DNA of 64,000 nucleotides, from NCBI GenBank assembly GCA_963836015.1, contig CAWIIF010000002.1:620001-684000 (forward strand), read 5' to 3'. The DNA is from CAWCDJ01 sp963836015 (GTDB taxonomy: Bacteria; Acidobacteriota; Terriglobia; Bryobacterales; Bryobacteraceae). Below the pieces are notes generated by a model. That model made no database searches and was not told the origin of the DNA. It saw nothing but the letters and a program-made list of their open reading frames with translations. Each line of letters starts with the position of its first letter. The first letter of the stretch is position 1. This document shows, in pieces, positions 17,845-28,476 of the stretch. Position numbers and translations under genes: made by a program.

Positions 17845-18954
17845 TCAGGTTTTCCTGGAACTGAAAGCGCGTACCCGGCCAGCCACCTCGTCTACGGCGC
17901 TCCGGGTCATGCCCGTCCACAAGGGGAGCGAGAGAATTTCCCGGCACGCCCTCTCCGCATGAGGCAGATCGCCGCGCTTCAGGCCGCAATCCCGGAACGC
18001 AGGCTGCAGGTGAAGCGGTACAGGGTAATGCACCGCGGTACCGATCCCGCAGGAGGCGAGATAGCGCTGCAGTCGTTGGCGCTGCCGCGTGCGGATGACG
18101 AAGAGGTGGTAAACCGATCCGGGACGCTGGCGGACGATCCGAATGCCCGGGCAATCGGCTAAATGTTCTTCATATAGAAGGGCAAGCTGGCGGCGCTCCT
18201 CGGTCCAATCCCTTAGTTGTGGCAGAAACTCCCGCAGAAAACTGGCCTGGATCTCATCGAGACGGGAGTTCACTCCGGCGATCCGGCTCACATGGTTCGC
18301 GCGGCGTCCGCCATCCCGAAACAGCCGGAGGCGGGCGGCCATGGAGCGGCTGTCCGTCAACACAGCTCCGCCGTCGCCCAGACACCCCAGGTTCTTGGTC
18401 GGATAGAAGCTATACGCCACGCATTTCGAGAAAGCCGTGAATGGCCGTTCGCCAAGCTGAGCTCCATGCGCCTGGCAGGCGTCCTGGACGAGCGCCATAC
18501 GTGCGCTTCGAGCGAGCGAAACGAACCGGGGCAGATCGCAAGCCTGACCGTAGAGGTGCACCGGAAGAAGCGCGGCCGTATTTCGGGTCAAACGATTTCC
18601 GGCGTCCAGAGGGTCAAGAAGGAGGGTGTCGGGATCGATGTCGGCAAAAAGCGGCTTACAGCCGGCCGCCAGAATCGCCAGGGCGGTGAAGCTCGCGGTC
18701 AAGGGAGTGGTCAATACTTCATTGCGGCCCTGGCTGAGATTTTCGGCGCGCAGAGACAGCTCGATGGCGTCAGTCCCGTTTCCAACGGCAACGGCGTACC
18801 GGGAACCCATCTCGCGAGCGAACTCATCCTCGAATGAAGCTACCTCTTCGCCCAGGATGAACTGCGCTCGCTCGAGGAGGCCATCGAAGCGGCGCTTCAA
18901 CCCGGGCCGCATCTCCCGCAGCCGGCAGTGCAGATCGACGAATGGAACTTTCAT
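17845..18954 (-). CDS. DegT/DnrJ/EryC1/StrS-family sugar aminotransferase
   Basis: 369 residues. Start ATG 18954 overlaps the GT2 stop as ATGA and gives MKVPFVDLHCRLREM, a standard start. PLP-enzyme features: GNGTDAIELSL for phosphate binding, QDACQAHGA with the ring-stacking Asp, and the Schiff-base Lys187 in YSFYPTKNLGCLGDGG. Family members transfer an amino group to a nucleotide-linked keto-sugar. Together with the SDR downstream it could make an amino-deoxy sugar for the glycan assembled by the two glycosyltransferases. Confidence 0.92.
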   Translation of the reverse strand: MKVPFVDLHCRLREMRPGLKRRFDGLLERAQFILGEEVASFEDEFAREMGSRYAVAVGNGTDAIELSLRAENLSQGRNEVLTTPLTASFTALAILAAGCKPLFADIDPDTLLLDPLDAGNRLTRNTAALLPVHLYGQACDLPRFVSLARSARMALVQDACQAHGAQLGERPFTAFSKCVAYSFYPTKNLGCLGDGGAVLTDSRSMAARLRLFRDGGRRANHVSRIAGVNSRLDEIQASFLREFLPQLRDWTEERRQLALLYEEHLADCPGIRIVRQRPGSVYHLFVIRTRQRQRLQRYLASCGIGTAVHYPVPLHLQPAFRDCGLKRGDLPHAERACREILSLPLWTGMTRSAVDEVAGRVRAFSSRKT

Positions 18955-19700
18955 CCTCCGGCGACCTTTCCGCCGCGTCCGAACAAGACCAGGCGAAGGT
19001 ACAACGCAAGGAGCTGCCGCAGCGTCGTCCACAGCGATCGCCAACGGAAGAACTGCGAGCGGCCGTACTGCCTTGGATAGTGGTTCACCGGCACTTCGCG
19101 GATCTCGCATCCCGACATCTGAATTTTCTTGACCAGCTCGATGCAGATTGTGCCGCTTGTAGAAGCCAGCCGGATGCGGTCCAGAAGAGACCTGCGAATC
19201 AGGCGGAAATCGCAATCGATGTCCCGGATCCGGATGCGGAACAGCCAGCGGGCAAACCGGTTGTAAATGTTGCCGATCCAGATTCTATGGAGCGGATCGC
19301 TGCGCTTGAGTTTGTAACCATTGACCAGCCCAACCCCCGGATCCATCTGCTCCAGTAGCTTGGGGAGTTCGGCCACATCAAACTGGCCGTCGCCGTCCGT
19401 ATAAAAGACGAACTCCTTTTCGGCGGCAGCGAAGCCGCTCCGCAACGCTCCGCCATAACCGCGATTCTGAGGATGGGTGATCACCCGAAGGCGCGATCCA
19501 AACTCGGCGCACAGGCGTTCGAGCACGATCCCAGTTTCGTCGCGGCTTCCGTCGTTGACGACGACGACCGTGAAATCGGAAGTCAAAGGGGAGACGACCT
19601 CGAACGTTTTCCGCACGAGTTTCGGTATGGAAACTGCGTCGTTATAAGCCGGAAAAAAGACCGTGAGGCTCAGAGGCCGCGCTGCGCCATGGAACGCCAA
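18951..19700 (-). CDS. GT2-family glycosyltransferase (DPM1/polyprenyl-phosphate type)
   Basis: 249 residues. SLTVFFPAYNDAVSIPKLV opens the GT-A fold; VVVVNDGSRDETG binds the nucleotide and FYTDGDGQFD is the metal-binding DxD-type motif. Residues 175-215 (CIELVKKIQMSGCEIREVP, in part) match the dolichol-phosphate-mannose-synthase-like subgroup that charges polyprenyl phosphate with a sugar. The C-terminus is hydrophobic/basic and lacks clear transmembrane hairpins. First gene of the glycan block, 41 bp from the proximal 33-bp repeat; coupled to the aminotransferase by a 4-bp overlap. Confidence 0.9.
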   Translation of the reverse strand: MAFHGAARPLSLTVFFPAYNDAVSIPKLVRKTFEVVSPLTSDFTVVVVNDGSRDETGIVLERLCAEFGSRLRVITHPQNRGYGGALRSGFAAAEKEFVFYTDGDGQFDVAELPKLLEQMDPGVGLVNGYKLKRSDPLHRIWIGNIYNRFARWLFRIRIRDIDCDFRLIRRSLLDRIRLASTSGTICIELVKKIQMSGCEIREVPVNHYPRQYGRSQFFRWRSLWTTLRQLLALYLRLVLFGRGGKVAGG

Positions 19701-19741
19701 GGGTCAAAGATAGCATTGTTTTGGCGGCATTCGAAAAGCGC

Positions 19742-19774
19742 AGTTAGCAGTCCGCCAGTATCCAACCGACAATC
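19742..19774 (-). repeat. 33-bp direct repeat, proximal copy (3' end of Fe-S protein gene)
   Basis: Matches 13214-13246 at 32/33 bases in direct orientation. Here it is the authentic end of the Fe-S protein gene (last codons and TAA). The glycan block starts 41 bp away on the same strand. This is the arrangement expected of a site-specific insertion at a gene 3' end that keeps the gene intact, although no integrase is present. Confidence 0.85.
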
Positions 19775-20272
19775 GAATCGCCCTCCGCCGGAGGCTGGAT
19801 GTCAGGGATCTCCACGGCGCACGCTGCGATCTGTTCGTCGGACGCGCCCTGAAAACAGAGCTCGCACACGCCCACATCTTCTCCCGCGAAGCGGATCGGA
19901 GGGCCGAAGGTGCGGCAGGCGATGGGCCGCGCTGCGTAGAGGTCGCACGCGCCCGTGTCGGGGTCGAGCGCAGGGCAGGGCTCCTGGTCGGCGGCCCCCT
20001 CTTCGGCCAGCACGCGCGCCACGGTATCGCCGGGATAGTCTTGTTCGAGCCGGTGCCGGTAGGAGCGGGCGCGATGCCGCACACTCGCGGCGCGCACCGG
20101 ATCGCGAGCATCCAGCTCCGCCAGGCCGTGCCGCAGGCGTTCAGCATCGGACGGGGTGATGGCGAAGGGCCCCATGCAGCATTCGGTGCAGCCCAGGCGG
20201 CAGGCCAGCCACGGGCCGGCCTTGCGCGCGGCCTCGGCAAGCGCCGCGTCGACGATCTGAATCAGGGCCGCA

Positions 20273-20280
<8 letters not shown>
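19744..20280 (-). CDS. YkgJ-family cysteine-cluster (putative Fe-S/zinc) protein
   Basis: 178 residues with the family's Cys pattern: C27, C31, C34, C35 (ACRLGCTECC), then CPALDPDTGAC-DLYAARPIACRTFG, and a later C-x2-C (VCELCF). These eight or so Cys are thought to bind an Fe-S cluster or zinc; the physiological role is unknown. The product ends in an unusual GWILADC. The gene start overlaps the end of the upstream permease by 8 bp, so it belongs to the same transcript. Its last 31 bases lie in the direct repeat. Confidence 0.85.
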
Positions 20281-21495
<1,215 letters not shown>

Positions 21496-21499
<4 letters not shown>

Positions 21500-22734
21500 T
21501 TCTCGACCCTCAACGCTTCGATCGGGTCGAGTCGCGCCGCCCGCTGCGCCGGATAGATCCCGAAGAACAGCCCCACCGTGGCGGAGAGGGCCACCCCGAT
21601 CACCACTGCGCTGAGCGGCACCGACATAGGCACCGGCGTGAGGCTGCGCACCAGCACCGCCACCAGCCACGCCAGCGTGACGCCCATCAGCCCTCCGATC
21701 CCCGCGAGCATCGACGATTCCACCAGGAACTGGTTCAGAATGTCCTGACGCCGGGCGCCCACCGACTTGCGGATGCCGATTTCGTGGGTGCGCTCCGTAA
21801 CCACCGCCAGCATGATGTTCATGATGACGACACCCCCGACGACCATGAAGACCGAGACTACGCCCACCGCCGCCGCCGCGATGGCGCCGGTCAACTGGTT
21901 CCAGAAATCCACCAGAGAATCCGAGTTCACCATGGAGAAAGTATCGTCATCCTTGGGGCCCAGGTGGCGGTACGCCCTGATCAAAGAGCGCGTTTCATCC
22001 TGCGCCTGCAGCAGGTGGGCATGATCGATCGCGACTCCGGCGTAATCCATGCCGTTGCGGGCTCCCCAGGTTTTGAAGTAAGTCTCCGCAGGAATAATGA
22101 CGAAGTTGTCCTGCGACTGTCCAAAGACCGAACCTTTCGCCTTGGCGACGCCCACCACCTGGAACGGAATACCTTCGGCCCTGAGGGTCTGTCCTACGGC
22201 GTTGCCGCCGGGGAAAAACTTATCGGCCACATCCTTGCCGATGAAGGCGACGCTCATGTGGCGCTCGTTCTCGACTTCCGAGAGGAAGCGTCCCTGGTCG
22301 GCATCGAAATTCAGGATGACCCCGATATTCGGCGAGGCGCCCATGAGCTGCACGCCCTCCGCGGTTTCCTTGCCGGTGTTGAGGGTGACACCGCGGTTTG
22401 CCACCATGCCGATTTCGCTGGTGAGTTTGGCGTGCGATTTGAGAAACTCGAACTCCTCACGGCTGAGCTGCGGGTTGCGGCGCTGCATCTCCAGGAACTT
22501 CTTGGGATCCCACTGCATCATGACGATGCGGGTGACGCGATAGCCGTCCGCCCCCATCTTGGAGACGTTTTCGGCGATATACACATCCATCCCGGAGATC
22601 ACCGACATCACCGCGATCAGCGTGGTGGTTGCGAGGATGATCCCGAGCAGGGTGAGAAAACTGCGGAGTTTGCTGCCTCGGAGCGATTGCAGCGCCCCTA
22701 CGACCGCTTCCCAAAACGACGCGTGCGTGTTCAT
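21496..22734 (-). CDS. MacB-like ABC transporter permease (FtsX fold)
   Basis: 412 residues with the same layout as its neighbour: LRSFLTLLGIILATTTLIAVMSV near the N-terminus, periplasmic core (GADGYRVTRIVMMQWDPKKF, in part, to about residue 270), and three C-terminal membrane segments with VTERTHEIGIRKSVGAR and the final AARLDPIEALRVEK. The stop of the hydrolase gene upstream abuts its ATG directly (TGA-ATG), so the hydrolase and both permeases and the Fe-S gene form one operon on the minus strand. Confidence 0.88.
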
Positions 22735-23709
22735 TCAAAGCCTCGACGATCCCGCCGGCTGTCTGTTAGCGTTCTGTGCGATGATCCACTCTATTATCGC
22801 CGCATCGGCCCAAAAGCGCTCGGGCGCGCGGCCGAGGAAGCCCAGGTGCCCTCCGTGCTCCGTCGCGAGCAACTCGATCCGGGGGTTCGAGCGAAGGGCC
22901 GGCCGCTCGAAAATTTCGAACGGAACGAAGATATCGTCCTTGGCCTGGATCAACAGCACGGGGACGCGGATGGCGTGGAGGTATCCGAAGGCCGACTGCG
23001 TGCGGTAATAATTGACGGCGTTGCCGAAGCCAAAGGACGGCGCGGTGATGCGATCGTCGATGGCCATCACGGAGCGCAGTCCGGCGAAATCGGAGCGGGA
23101 GTAGCGTCCGGTGGCGCGGAGTCGCTCACTCATGCGCCGCACGAAGCGCAGCTCATACAGGCGGTTGGAAGGCTCGGCGATGCGGCGGGCGCAGGCTTCG
23201 AGGTCGAGCGGCGTGGAGATCGCGGCGACGCCGCGGATCAACTCCGGCGCACCTTCGCCCAGTTCGCCCGCCAGTTTCAGCACCACGTTGCCGCCCAGCG
23301 AGAATCCCGCGAGAAACGCCGGTGCGCGCCCTTCCGCGCGCAGGGCGCGCAGCACGGCCAGCAGGTCGCCGGTAAGGCCGGCGTGGTAGAGCGTGTCACA
23401 GAGGCGTTCGGTGCCGCCGCAGGTCCGCATGTTGAAACGGTGCGCGGCAAACCCGGCGGCAACCGCGGCGGCTGCCAACCGCTGCATGTAGTTGGACTCC
23501 GCCGATCCTTCGAGTCCGTGCACCATCACGATCTCACCCGCGGCCTCGCCGGCGGGGCGCCCGGTGAGCACCGACACCTGCACCCGGGGTTCGGTGGGGA
23601 ACAAGCGGCGCTCTTCGGGATACTGGCGCTCGCCCCGCGGCAGGCGCCAGTAATGTCCGGCGACGGTCTGCAGATGAGGATTGCGGACGAGCGGTTGAAA
23701 GGGAGCCAT
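22735..23709 (-). CDS. YheT-family alpha/beta hydrolase
   Basis: 324 residues from ATG 23709. The N-terminal FQPLVRNPHLQTVAGHYWR and the oxyanion region VMVHGLEGSAESNYMQ are typical of the YheT/ABHD family. Nucleophile Ser is in AGFSLGGNV, the acid Asp in IQAKDDIFVP and the His in EHGGHLGF. Members hydrolyse esters or lipids, but the substrate is not established. No signal peptide. It begins the operon with the two permeases; whether it processes the exported molecule is speculative. Confidence 0.88.
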   Translation of the reverse strand: MAPFQPLVRNPHLQTVAGHYWRLPRGERQYPEERRLFPTEPRVQVSVLTGRPAGEAAGEIVMVHGLEGSAESNYMQRLAAAAVAAGFAAHRFNMRTCGGTERLCDTLYHAGLTGDLLAVLRALRAEGRAPAFLAGFSLGGNVVLKLAGELGEGAPELIRGVAAISTPLDLEACARRIAEPSNRLYELRFVRRMSERLRATGRYSRSDFAGLRSVMAIDDRITAPSFGFGNAVNYYRTQSAFGYLHAIRVPVLLIQAKDDIFVPFEIFERPALRSNPRIELLATEHGGHLGFLGRAPERFWADAAIIEWIIAQNANRQPAGSSRL

Positions 23710-23750
23710 GGAGCCGTGGAAACCTGTTCCGCGCCAGAGGTGATCGCCCG

Positions 23751-24056
23751 CTATTTGGGTTTGGGCGTCACCTTCACATCGGTGACGTAGTAAGAGGGGT
23801 CCTGGACCACCACGGTGGCCTCGATGTGGTCGCCCACGTGGAGCTTTTGAAACTCCGCGTCGGGCTTCACGGGGTATTCCATGGTCATGGCTTCCATCCA
23901 GTTGTCGATCTTCCCCGCATCGATGGTGGCGGTCTTCGCAGTGGCGTCGAGCGCTTTTATTTCGCCTTGCATCGGATAGCGTTTGGCCGCGGGCTTCTGT
24001 GCGCCGCAAGCCGCCAGCGCGAGCGTGAATAGCAGTAACGTCAGGATTCGCGTCAT
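23751..24056 (-). CDS. CusF-like copper-binding lipoprotein
   Basis: 101 residues. Signal sequence LLLFTLALAACG ends in a lipobox (LAAC), so it is predicted to be lipidated at Cys17. The mature domain is the small CusF/DUF-type beta barrel: MQGEIKALDATAKTATIDAG, then IDNWMEAMTMEYPV, which carries the W-M-x2-M-x-M metal site seen in periplasmic copper chaperones, then the 'LHVGDHIEATVVV' strand. It stands alone, with no copper efflux genes nearby. It would bind Cu(I) in the periplasm by family analogy. Confidence 0.8.
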   Translation of the reverse strand: MTRILTLLLFTLALAACGAQKPAAKRYPMQGEIKALDATAKTATIDAGKIDNWMEAMTMEYPVKPDAEFQKLHVGDHIEATVVVQDPSYYVTDVKVTPKPK

Positions 24057-24087
24057 GTTTATCTATGATCGCAGGTATAGTGGGGAA

Positions 24088-24282
24088 GTGGAATCCACCT
24101 TCGATTCGGCAGCGGGCCTGCTGCTCCGAGCCTGCCGGATCTTCCTGGCCAACTTTCCGTTTCTGGCGTCGGTCGCGCTGATCGTGATGCTGCCGGGCAA
24201 GCTGCTGCAGCTCCTCTGCGCGCTGCTGGGGATTTATTTGAGCCTCTTCCGTGAGACCGATTTGGCAGCGCTGGCCGCCTGA
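24088..24282 (+). CDS. Short membrane-protein-like frame, possible N-terminal fragment
   Basis: A GTG-started frame of about 64 codons: amphipathic start (STFDSAAGLLLRACRIF), then a strongly hydrophobic stretch (FPFLASVALIVMLPGKLLQLLCALLG). The start resembles the first helix of multi-pass membrane proteins, but the frame ends inside the antisense tail of the YjbR gene. It may be the stub of a deleted membrane protein or not expressed at all. Confidence 0.2.
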   Translation: MESTFDSAAGLLLRACRIFLANFPFLASVALIVMLPGKLLQLLCALLGIYLSLFRETDLAALAA

Positions 24283-24617
24283 CTCCTCCGCGGCGACTTG
24301 GCGTTCTTCTCGATCCGCAGCCGCCAGGCCGTGCGCAAAGCTCCGGCCAGCACATCGTCATTGGCCGCCGCCAGGCGGATATGAGTCGCTCCCATACGGC
24401 CCCACCCGCCGGCTATCGGCACGAACAGGCCGGGCTGCTCCGCAACGAAATCGGCCTGCTGCTCGGGCGTGAGCATCAGGTTTCCATAACCCTGTTTTTG
24501 CGATGCGAGCGTGGCGAAGATCCGGCCTCCCACGCGGAAGTCGGGAGCCCCCATGTGCGAGCTCTCCTCCGCGCCTTCGAGACTCAAGGCAATTCGGCGA
24601 AAATCACCGGCATCCAT
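24234..24617 (-). CDS. MmcQ/YjbR family protein
   Basis: 127 residues. FRRIALSLEGAEESSHMGAPDFRVGGRIFATL is the family N-terminal pattern (quoted in part: ALSLEGAEESSHMG), followed by LMLTPEQQADFVAEQP and a terminal helix WGRMGATHIRLAAAN. The fold is the CyaY-like MmcQ/YjbR fold, called DNA-binding in some annotations without firm proof. The last 20 residues are Lys/Arg/Ser-rich. Convergent with nothing; stands alone. Confidence 0.85.
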   Translation of the reverse strand: MDAGDFRRIALSLEGAEESSHMGAPDFRVGGRIFATLASQKQGYGNLMLTPEQQADFVAEQPGLFVPIAGGWGRMGATHIRLAAANDDVLAGALRTAWRLRIEKNAKSPRRSQAASAAKSVSRKRLK

Positions 24618-24692
24618 AGCAGGCGCCTCCTATTCCTCAGAGAGTATCGCAAGCTTATCGTACTGTAACCCGGATCGGAGATAATTGCGGAA

Positions 24693-27195
24693 ATGGGTAC
24701 CCGCAGGGATTTCTTCCGCAACGCCGCCGCACTCACGGGCGGCCCGAAAATGCTGAGCGCGCTTCTGGCATCCGTCGAGCGGGCTTCCGCGATCGATCCG
24801 CCGGAGGGCAGTTCGTTCCTCGACGCCGAGCACGTGGTGATCCTGATGCAGGAGAACCGCTCGTTCGATCACGCGTTCGGAACGCTGCGGGGAGTCCGGG
24901 GGTTCAACGATCCGCGGGCCGTCACGCTTCCGGACCAAAAGCCCGTGTGGCTGCAGACCAACGCAGCCGGAGAGACCTACGCGCCCTTCCGGCTGGACTT
25001 CAAGGGCACCAGAGCGACCTGGCTCGGTTCGCTGCCGCACTCCTGGCGCGACCAGGCCGACGCCCGCAACCACGGGAACCACGACGGGTGGCTGGAGGCG
25101 AAGCGCTCGGGCCACGAGGGCTGCGAGGACATGCCGCTCACCATGGGCTACTACGATCGCGAGGACCTTCCCTTCTACTACGCCCTGGCCGACGCTTTCA
25201 CTATTTGCGATCAGCATTTCTGCTCGAGCCTGACCGCCACCACGCCGAACCGGCTGCACCTGTGGACCGGCACGATCCGCGAGAAGCCGGAAGCGGCCTC
25301 CTCGCCGAACGTTCGAAATTCCGATGTGGATTATGGGGCCACCGCAAGCTGGAAGACTTTTCCCGAGCGCCTGGAAGAGGCGGGGGTCTCGTGGCGCATT
25401 TATCAGAATGAAGTGAGCGTGGCTTCGGGCTTGGAAGGCGAGGCGGACGCGTGGCTCGCAAACTTCACAGACAACCCGCTCGAATGGTTCGAGCAATACA
25501 ACGTAGGGTCTCACAAACTTCACAGGGAGTATGTGGTACGGGCGGCCGTTACGCTGCCGGAGGAAATCGAAAAGCTGCGGGCAACAGGCGGCTCTCCCAA
25601 GGAGATCAAGAAGAAGGAAGATCTGCTGCGGTATGTCCTCTCGGAGCGGGCCCGCTGGACCCCGGAGGCGGTCGCGCAGCTTTCGGAGCGCGAGCGCAGT
25701 CTCCACGATAAGGCGTTCACCACCAACCAGGAGAATCCCGGCTACCGCCAGTTGTCGACGCTCCGCTACCACGATGCGGGCGTGGAGCGCGAGATGGCCA
25801 TTCCGAAGGCCGATCCGCTCCACCGGTTCCGCAAAGACGTCGAGACCGGAAAGCTCCCGACAGTCGCCTGGCTGGTGCCGTCCGAGCGCTTCTCGGATCA
25901 TCCCGGATCGCCGTGGTATGGCGCCTGGTACGTCGCGGAAACGCTCAGTATCCTGACTAAGAACCCGGAAGTCTGGAGCAAGACGATCTTCATCCTCACT
26001 TACGACGAGAACGACGGGTACTTCGACCACGTGCCGCCGTTCGTAGCGCCGGATCCGGCCAATCCGGAGTCTGGTAAGACGTCGCCGGGGATCGACGCGG
26101 GCGTGGAGTATCTTCCGCTCGATCAGGATCGGAAGCGGCATCCGCCGAAAGAGGCGCGCGGCGGTCCGGTGGGCCTGGGTTACCGCGTGCCGCTGGTGGT
26201 GGCGTCCCCGTGGAGCCGCGGCGGATATGTGTGCTCGCAGGTGTTCGACCACACCTCGGTTCTGCAGTTACTGGAACATGTGGCCGGCCGGCGGTCGCGT
26301 ACAGAGATCCGGGAGACCAACATCAGTGCGTGGCGGAGGACCGTCTGCGGGGACCTGACGACGGCGTTCCGGGCGTTTGAAGGGGGGACTGCGGCTGTAC
26401 CCTTCCTGCCGCGGGACACCTTTTTCGAGCAGGTGCACCGGGCGCAATTCGAGCGTATGCCTTCGGGCTATCGGAAGCTCTCGGCTGAGGACATGGGGCA
26501 GTTCGAGAACGACCGCTTCCAGGATTCCGTGGATGCCCCGGCAGGAACCCGGCGTGCGGCCTTCGTCGGCACTGCCCTACGAGCTTGCGGCCAGCGGCTC
26601 GGTCAGCGCCGGCGGCAAGCGCTTCGAGATCGAACTCGAGGCTCGCAACGAGATCTTCGGGAAGGCCGCCGCGGGCGCGCCTTTCCATGTGTACACCCCA
26701 GGGATGTTCCGCGGTCAAAAGAACCTGCGGACGCGCGCTTATACGGTTGCCGCCGGACAACGCCTGGCGGATTCGTGGGATCTGGAAGGGTTCGAGAAGG
26801 GCGTCTACCACCTGCGGGTTTGCGGCCCGAACGGTTTCCTGCGCGAATTTGCCGGCAGCGCCGAAGACCCGCGGGCGGAGATCCAGTGCGAGTACACAAG
26901 GGATAAGGGCGTCCTCACCGGCGATGTCGAGCTGCGCGCCGCCAACCGCGGAGAGCGGGTTCTGACGGTGCATGTGAAGGATCACGGATACGGCAGCGGT
27001 GACCACTCGATCGACATCGAGGCAGGCGGCCAGCGGACGGTCGTAATGCCTCTGGGTCAGAGCCATCACTGGTACGACTTCAGCGTGACGATCGCGGGCG
27101 CGGACCCGTTTTTGCGCCGCTTTGCGGGCCGGGTAGAGACCGGCCAGGACGGCATCAGCGATCCGCTGATGGGGCGCGCCTTGCCCCAACCCTGA
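24693..27195 (+). pseudogene. Phosphocholine-specific phospholipase C, broken by one single-base insertion
   Basis: The intact product would be about 833 residues. A Tat-type start (MGTRRDFFRNAAAL) is followed by the phosphoesterase core: VVILMQENRSFDHAFGTLRG near residue 50, FTICDQHFCSSLTATTPNR, and TYDENDGYFDHVPP around residue 435. At 26531-26532 an extra G shifts the frame; the next frame continues MPRQEPGVRPSSALPYEL and runs through two C-terminal beta domains (ASGSVSAGGKRFEIEL, LTGDVELRAANRGERVLTVH) to a stop at 27195. Removing one base gives a continuous, full-length family member. The family cleaves phosphatidylcholine or sphingomyelin outside the cell; a free-living soil acidobacterium would use it for phosphate scavenging (inference). 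Confidence 0.88.
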
Positions 27196-27262
27196 AGTAT
27201 CTTAAGAATTCCTGAACCACACCATATCGGAAATCGTACGTCATACCGGGAGGAAGGACGCC

Positions 27263-28102
27263 ATGAGACTGTTCTCACTATTCGTAATCGCAGTGGGCCT
27301 CTGCCACGCCCAGCGGACGGAAGGTTCGTTCGAGCGTAGTCTGAAGGTGACCGGGCCGGTGGATCTCGACCTGGCCACCGACGCGGGCGGCATCAATGTT
27401 GTTCCGGGTCCCACCGGATCGGTTCACATTCGGGGGATCCTCAAGGCCGGGGGGAACTGGTTCAATCGCGGCGATGTGGAGGGCCGCATCCGCGAACTGG
27501 AAACGCACCCTCCCATCGAGCAGAACGGAAACACCATCCGCGTGGCCGTACGCGATCAATCCCTGCTCAAGGGCATTGCGATGCATCTGGAGATCGAGGC
27601 CCCAGCCGAGAGCCGGCTGCGGGCGCGCGCCGATTCCGGCGGAATCGACGTACGGGGCATCCGAGGCCCGGTCGACTGCAAGACGGACTCCGGCGGCATT
27701 CGGGTGACCGACATCGGAGGGGAGGTGCGGGCGGCCGCCGATTCGGGGGGGATTCACGTCCGGCGGGTGAGCGGTCCCGTGTCCGCCCATGCCGATTCCG
27801 GTGGCATCGAAGCCCTGGAGATTGCCGGCAGCATCGATGCCGGAGCCGATTCCGGGGGCGTCCGGGTCTCTCAGACCGCCCCGGCCCCGATCAAGGCGCA
27901 GACAGACTCCGGGGGCGTCGACATCACCCTGGCCAGGACGGGCGGCTACGACATCAACGCTCACGCCGGCAGCGGACAGATCACCGCTCCGGATGTGACG
28001 GTAAGCGGAACGATCTCCCGGCACGAGGTGAACGGCAGGCTTCGGGGAGGCGGTCCGCTGGTGCGTGTCTCGGCCGACTCGGGAAACGTCGAGATACGGT
28101 GA
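27263..28102 (+). CDS. DUF4097-like secreted beta-repeat protein with 18-residue DSGG repeats
   Basis: 279 residues; signal peptide MRLFSLFVIAVGLCHAQ; a strong ribosome site (GGGAGGAAGG) precedes ATG 27263. From about residue 120 a repeat of exactly 18 residues begins D-S-G-G-(I/V)-x-V and recurs at least five times (RADSGGIDVRG, KTDSGGIRVTD, AADSGGIHVRR, HADSGGIEALE, GADSGGVRVSQ, then 19 residues to QTDSGGVD). The last repeat, SADSGNVEIR, ends the protein. This is the DUF4097/DUF2807-type right-handed solenoid, here unusually regular. Role unknown; often cell-envelope associated. Confidence 0.75.
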   Translation: MRLFSLFVIAVGLCHAQRTEGSFERSLKVTGPVDLDLATDAGGINVVPGPTGSVHIRGILKAGGNWFNRGDVEGRIRELETHPPIEQNGNTIRVAVRDQSLLKGIAMHLEIEAPAESRLRARADSGGIDVRGIRGPVDCKTDSGGIRVTDIGGEVRAAADSGGIHVRRVSGPVSAHADSGGIEALEIAGSIDAGADSGGVRVSQTAPAPIKAQTDSGGVDITLARTGGYDINAHAGSGQITAPDVTVSGTISRHEVNGRLRGGGPLVRVSADSGNVEIR

Positions 28103-28195
28103 GCGCGATCTCGTCGCAAGGGGATATGGTCTACCGGTGCCACGTGAGCTCCGGGAAATAGGGTTAGTCAGCTGCAGGCAGAAGCGCTTATTCTC

Positions 28196-28372
28196 ATGGA
28201 ATCGACCGAGAACGCTTCTCTCGCCCGTCCGAAATCAACAATTCCGACGTACCTGGGTGATACCGTACAGACGAATGTTTTGAACGTGTGCCAGCATGAG
28301 GCTTCTGTGACTTTAAATCCTTGCGGGAGACGTCGTCGCGCACTTATGCACACGCTCCCGTGGGTTCTTTGA
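28196..28372 (+). CDS. 58-codon frame in a lower-GC gap; doubtful
   Basis: The interval 28103-28476 has no recognisable gene. The only complete frame worth noting starts at ATG 28196 (MESTENASLARPKSTIP) and ends at 28372; it has no clear ribosome site, no signal peptide and no known motif. Composition is poorer in GC than the neighbours, as for the following large gene. It may be non-coding. Confidence 0.15.
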   Translation: MESTENASLARPKSTIPTYLGDTVQTNVLNVCQHEASVTLNPCGRRRRALMHTLPWVL

Positions 28373-28476
28373 TTCGCTGCAGGCCCTACAGAACTCATAG
28401 TACGGTCTACCCTAACTCTATCAGGGCTAGAAAGTGATGTATTTCTTCGTTCCGGCCCAGACTGTCGAGATCAACC

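Noticed and set aside
24630..26252. 540-codon minus-strand frame
   Set aside because: Antisense to the phospholipase C gene and without family features.
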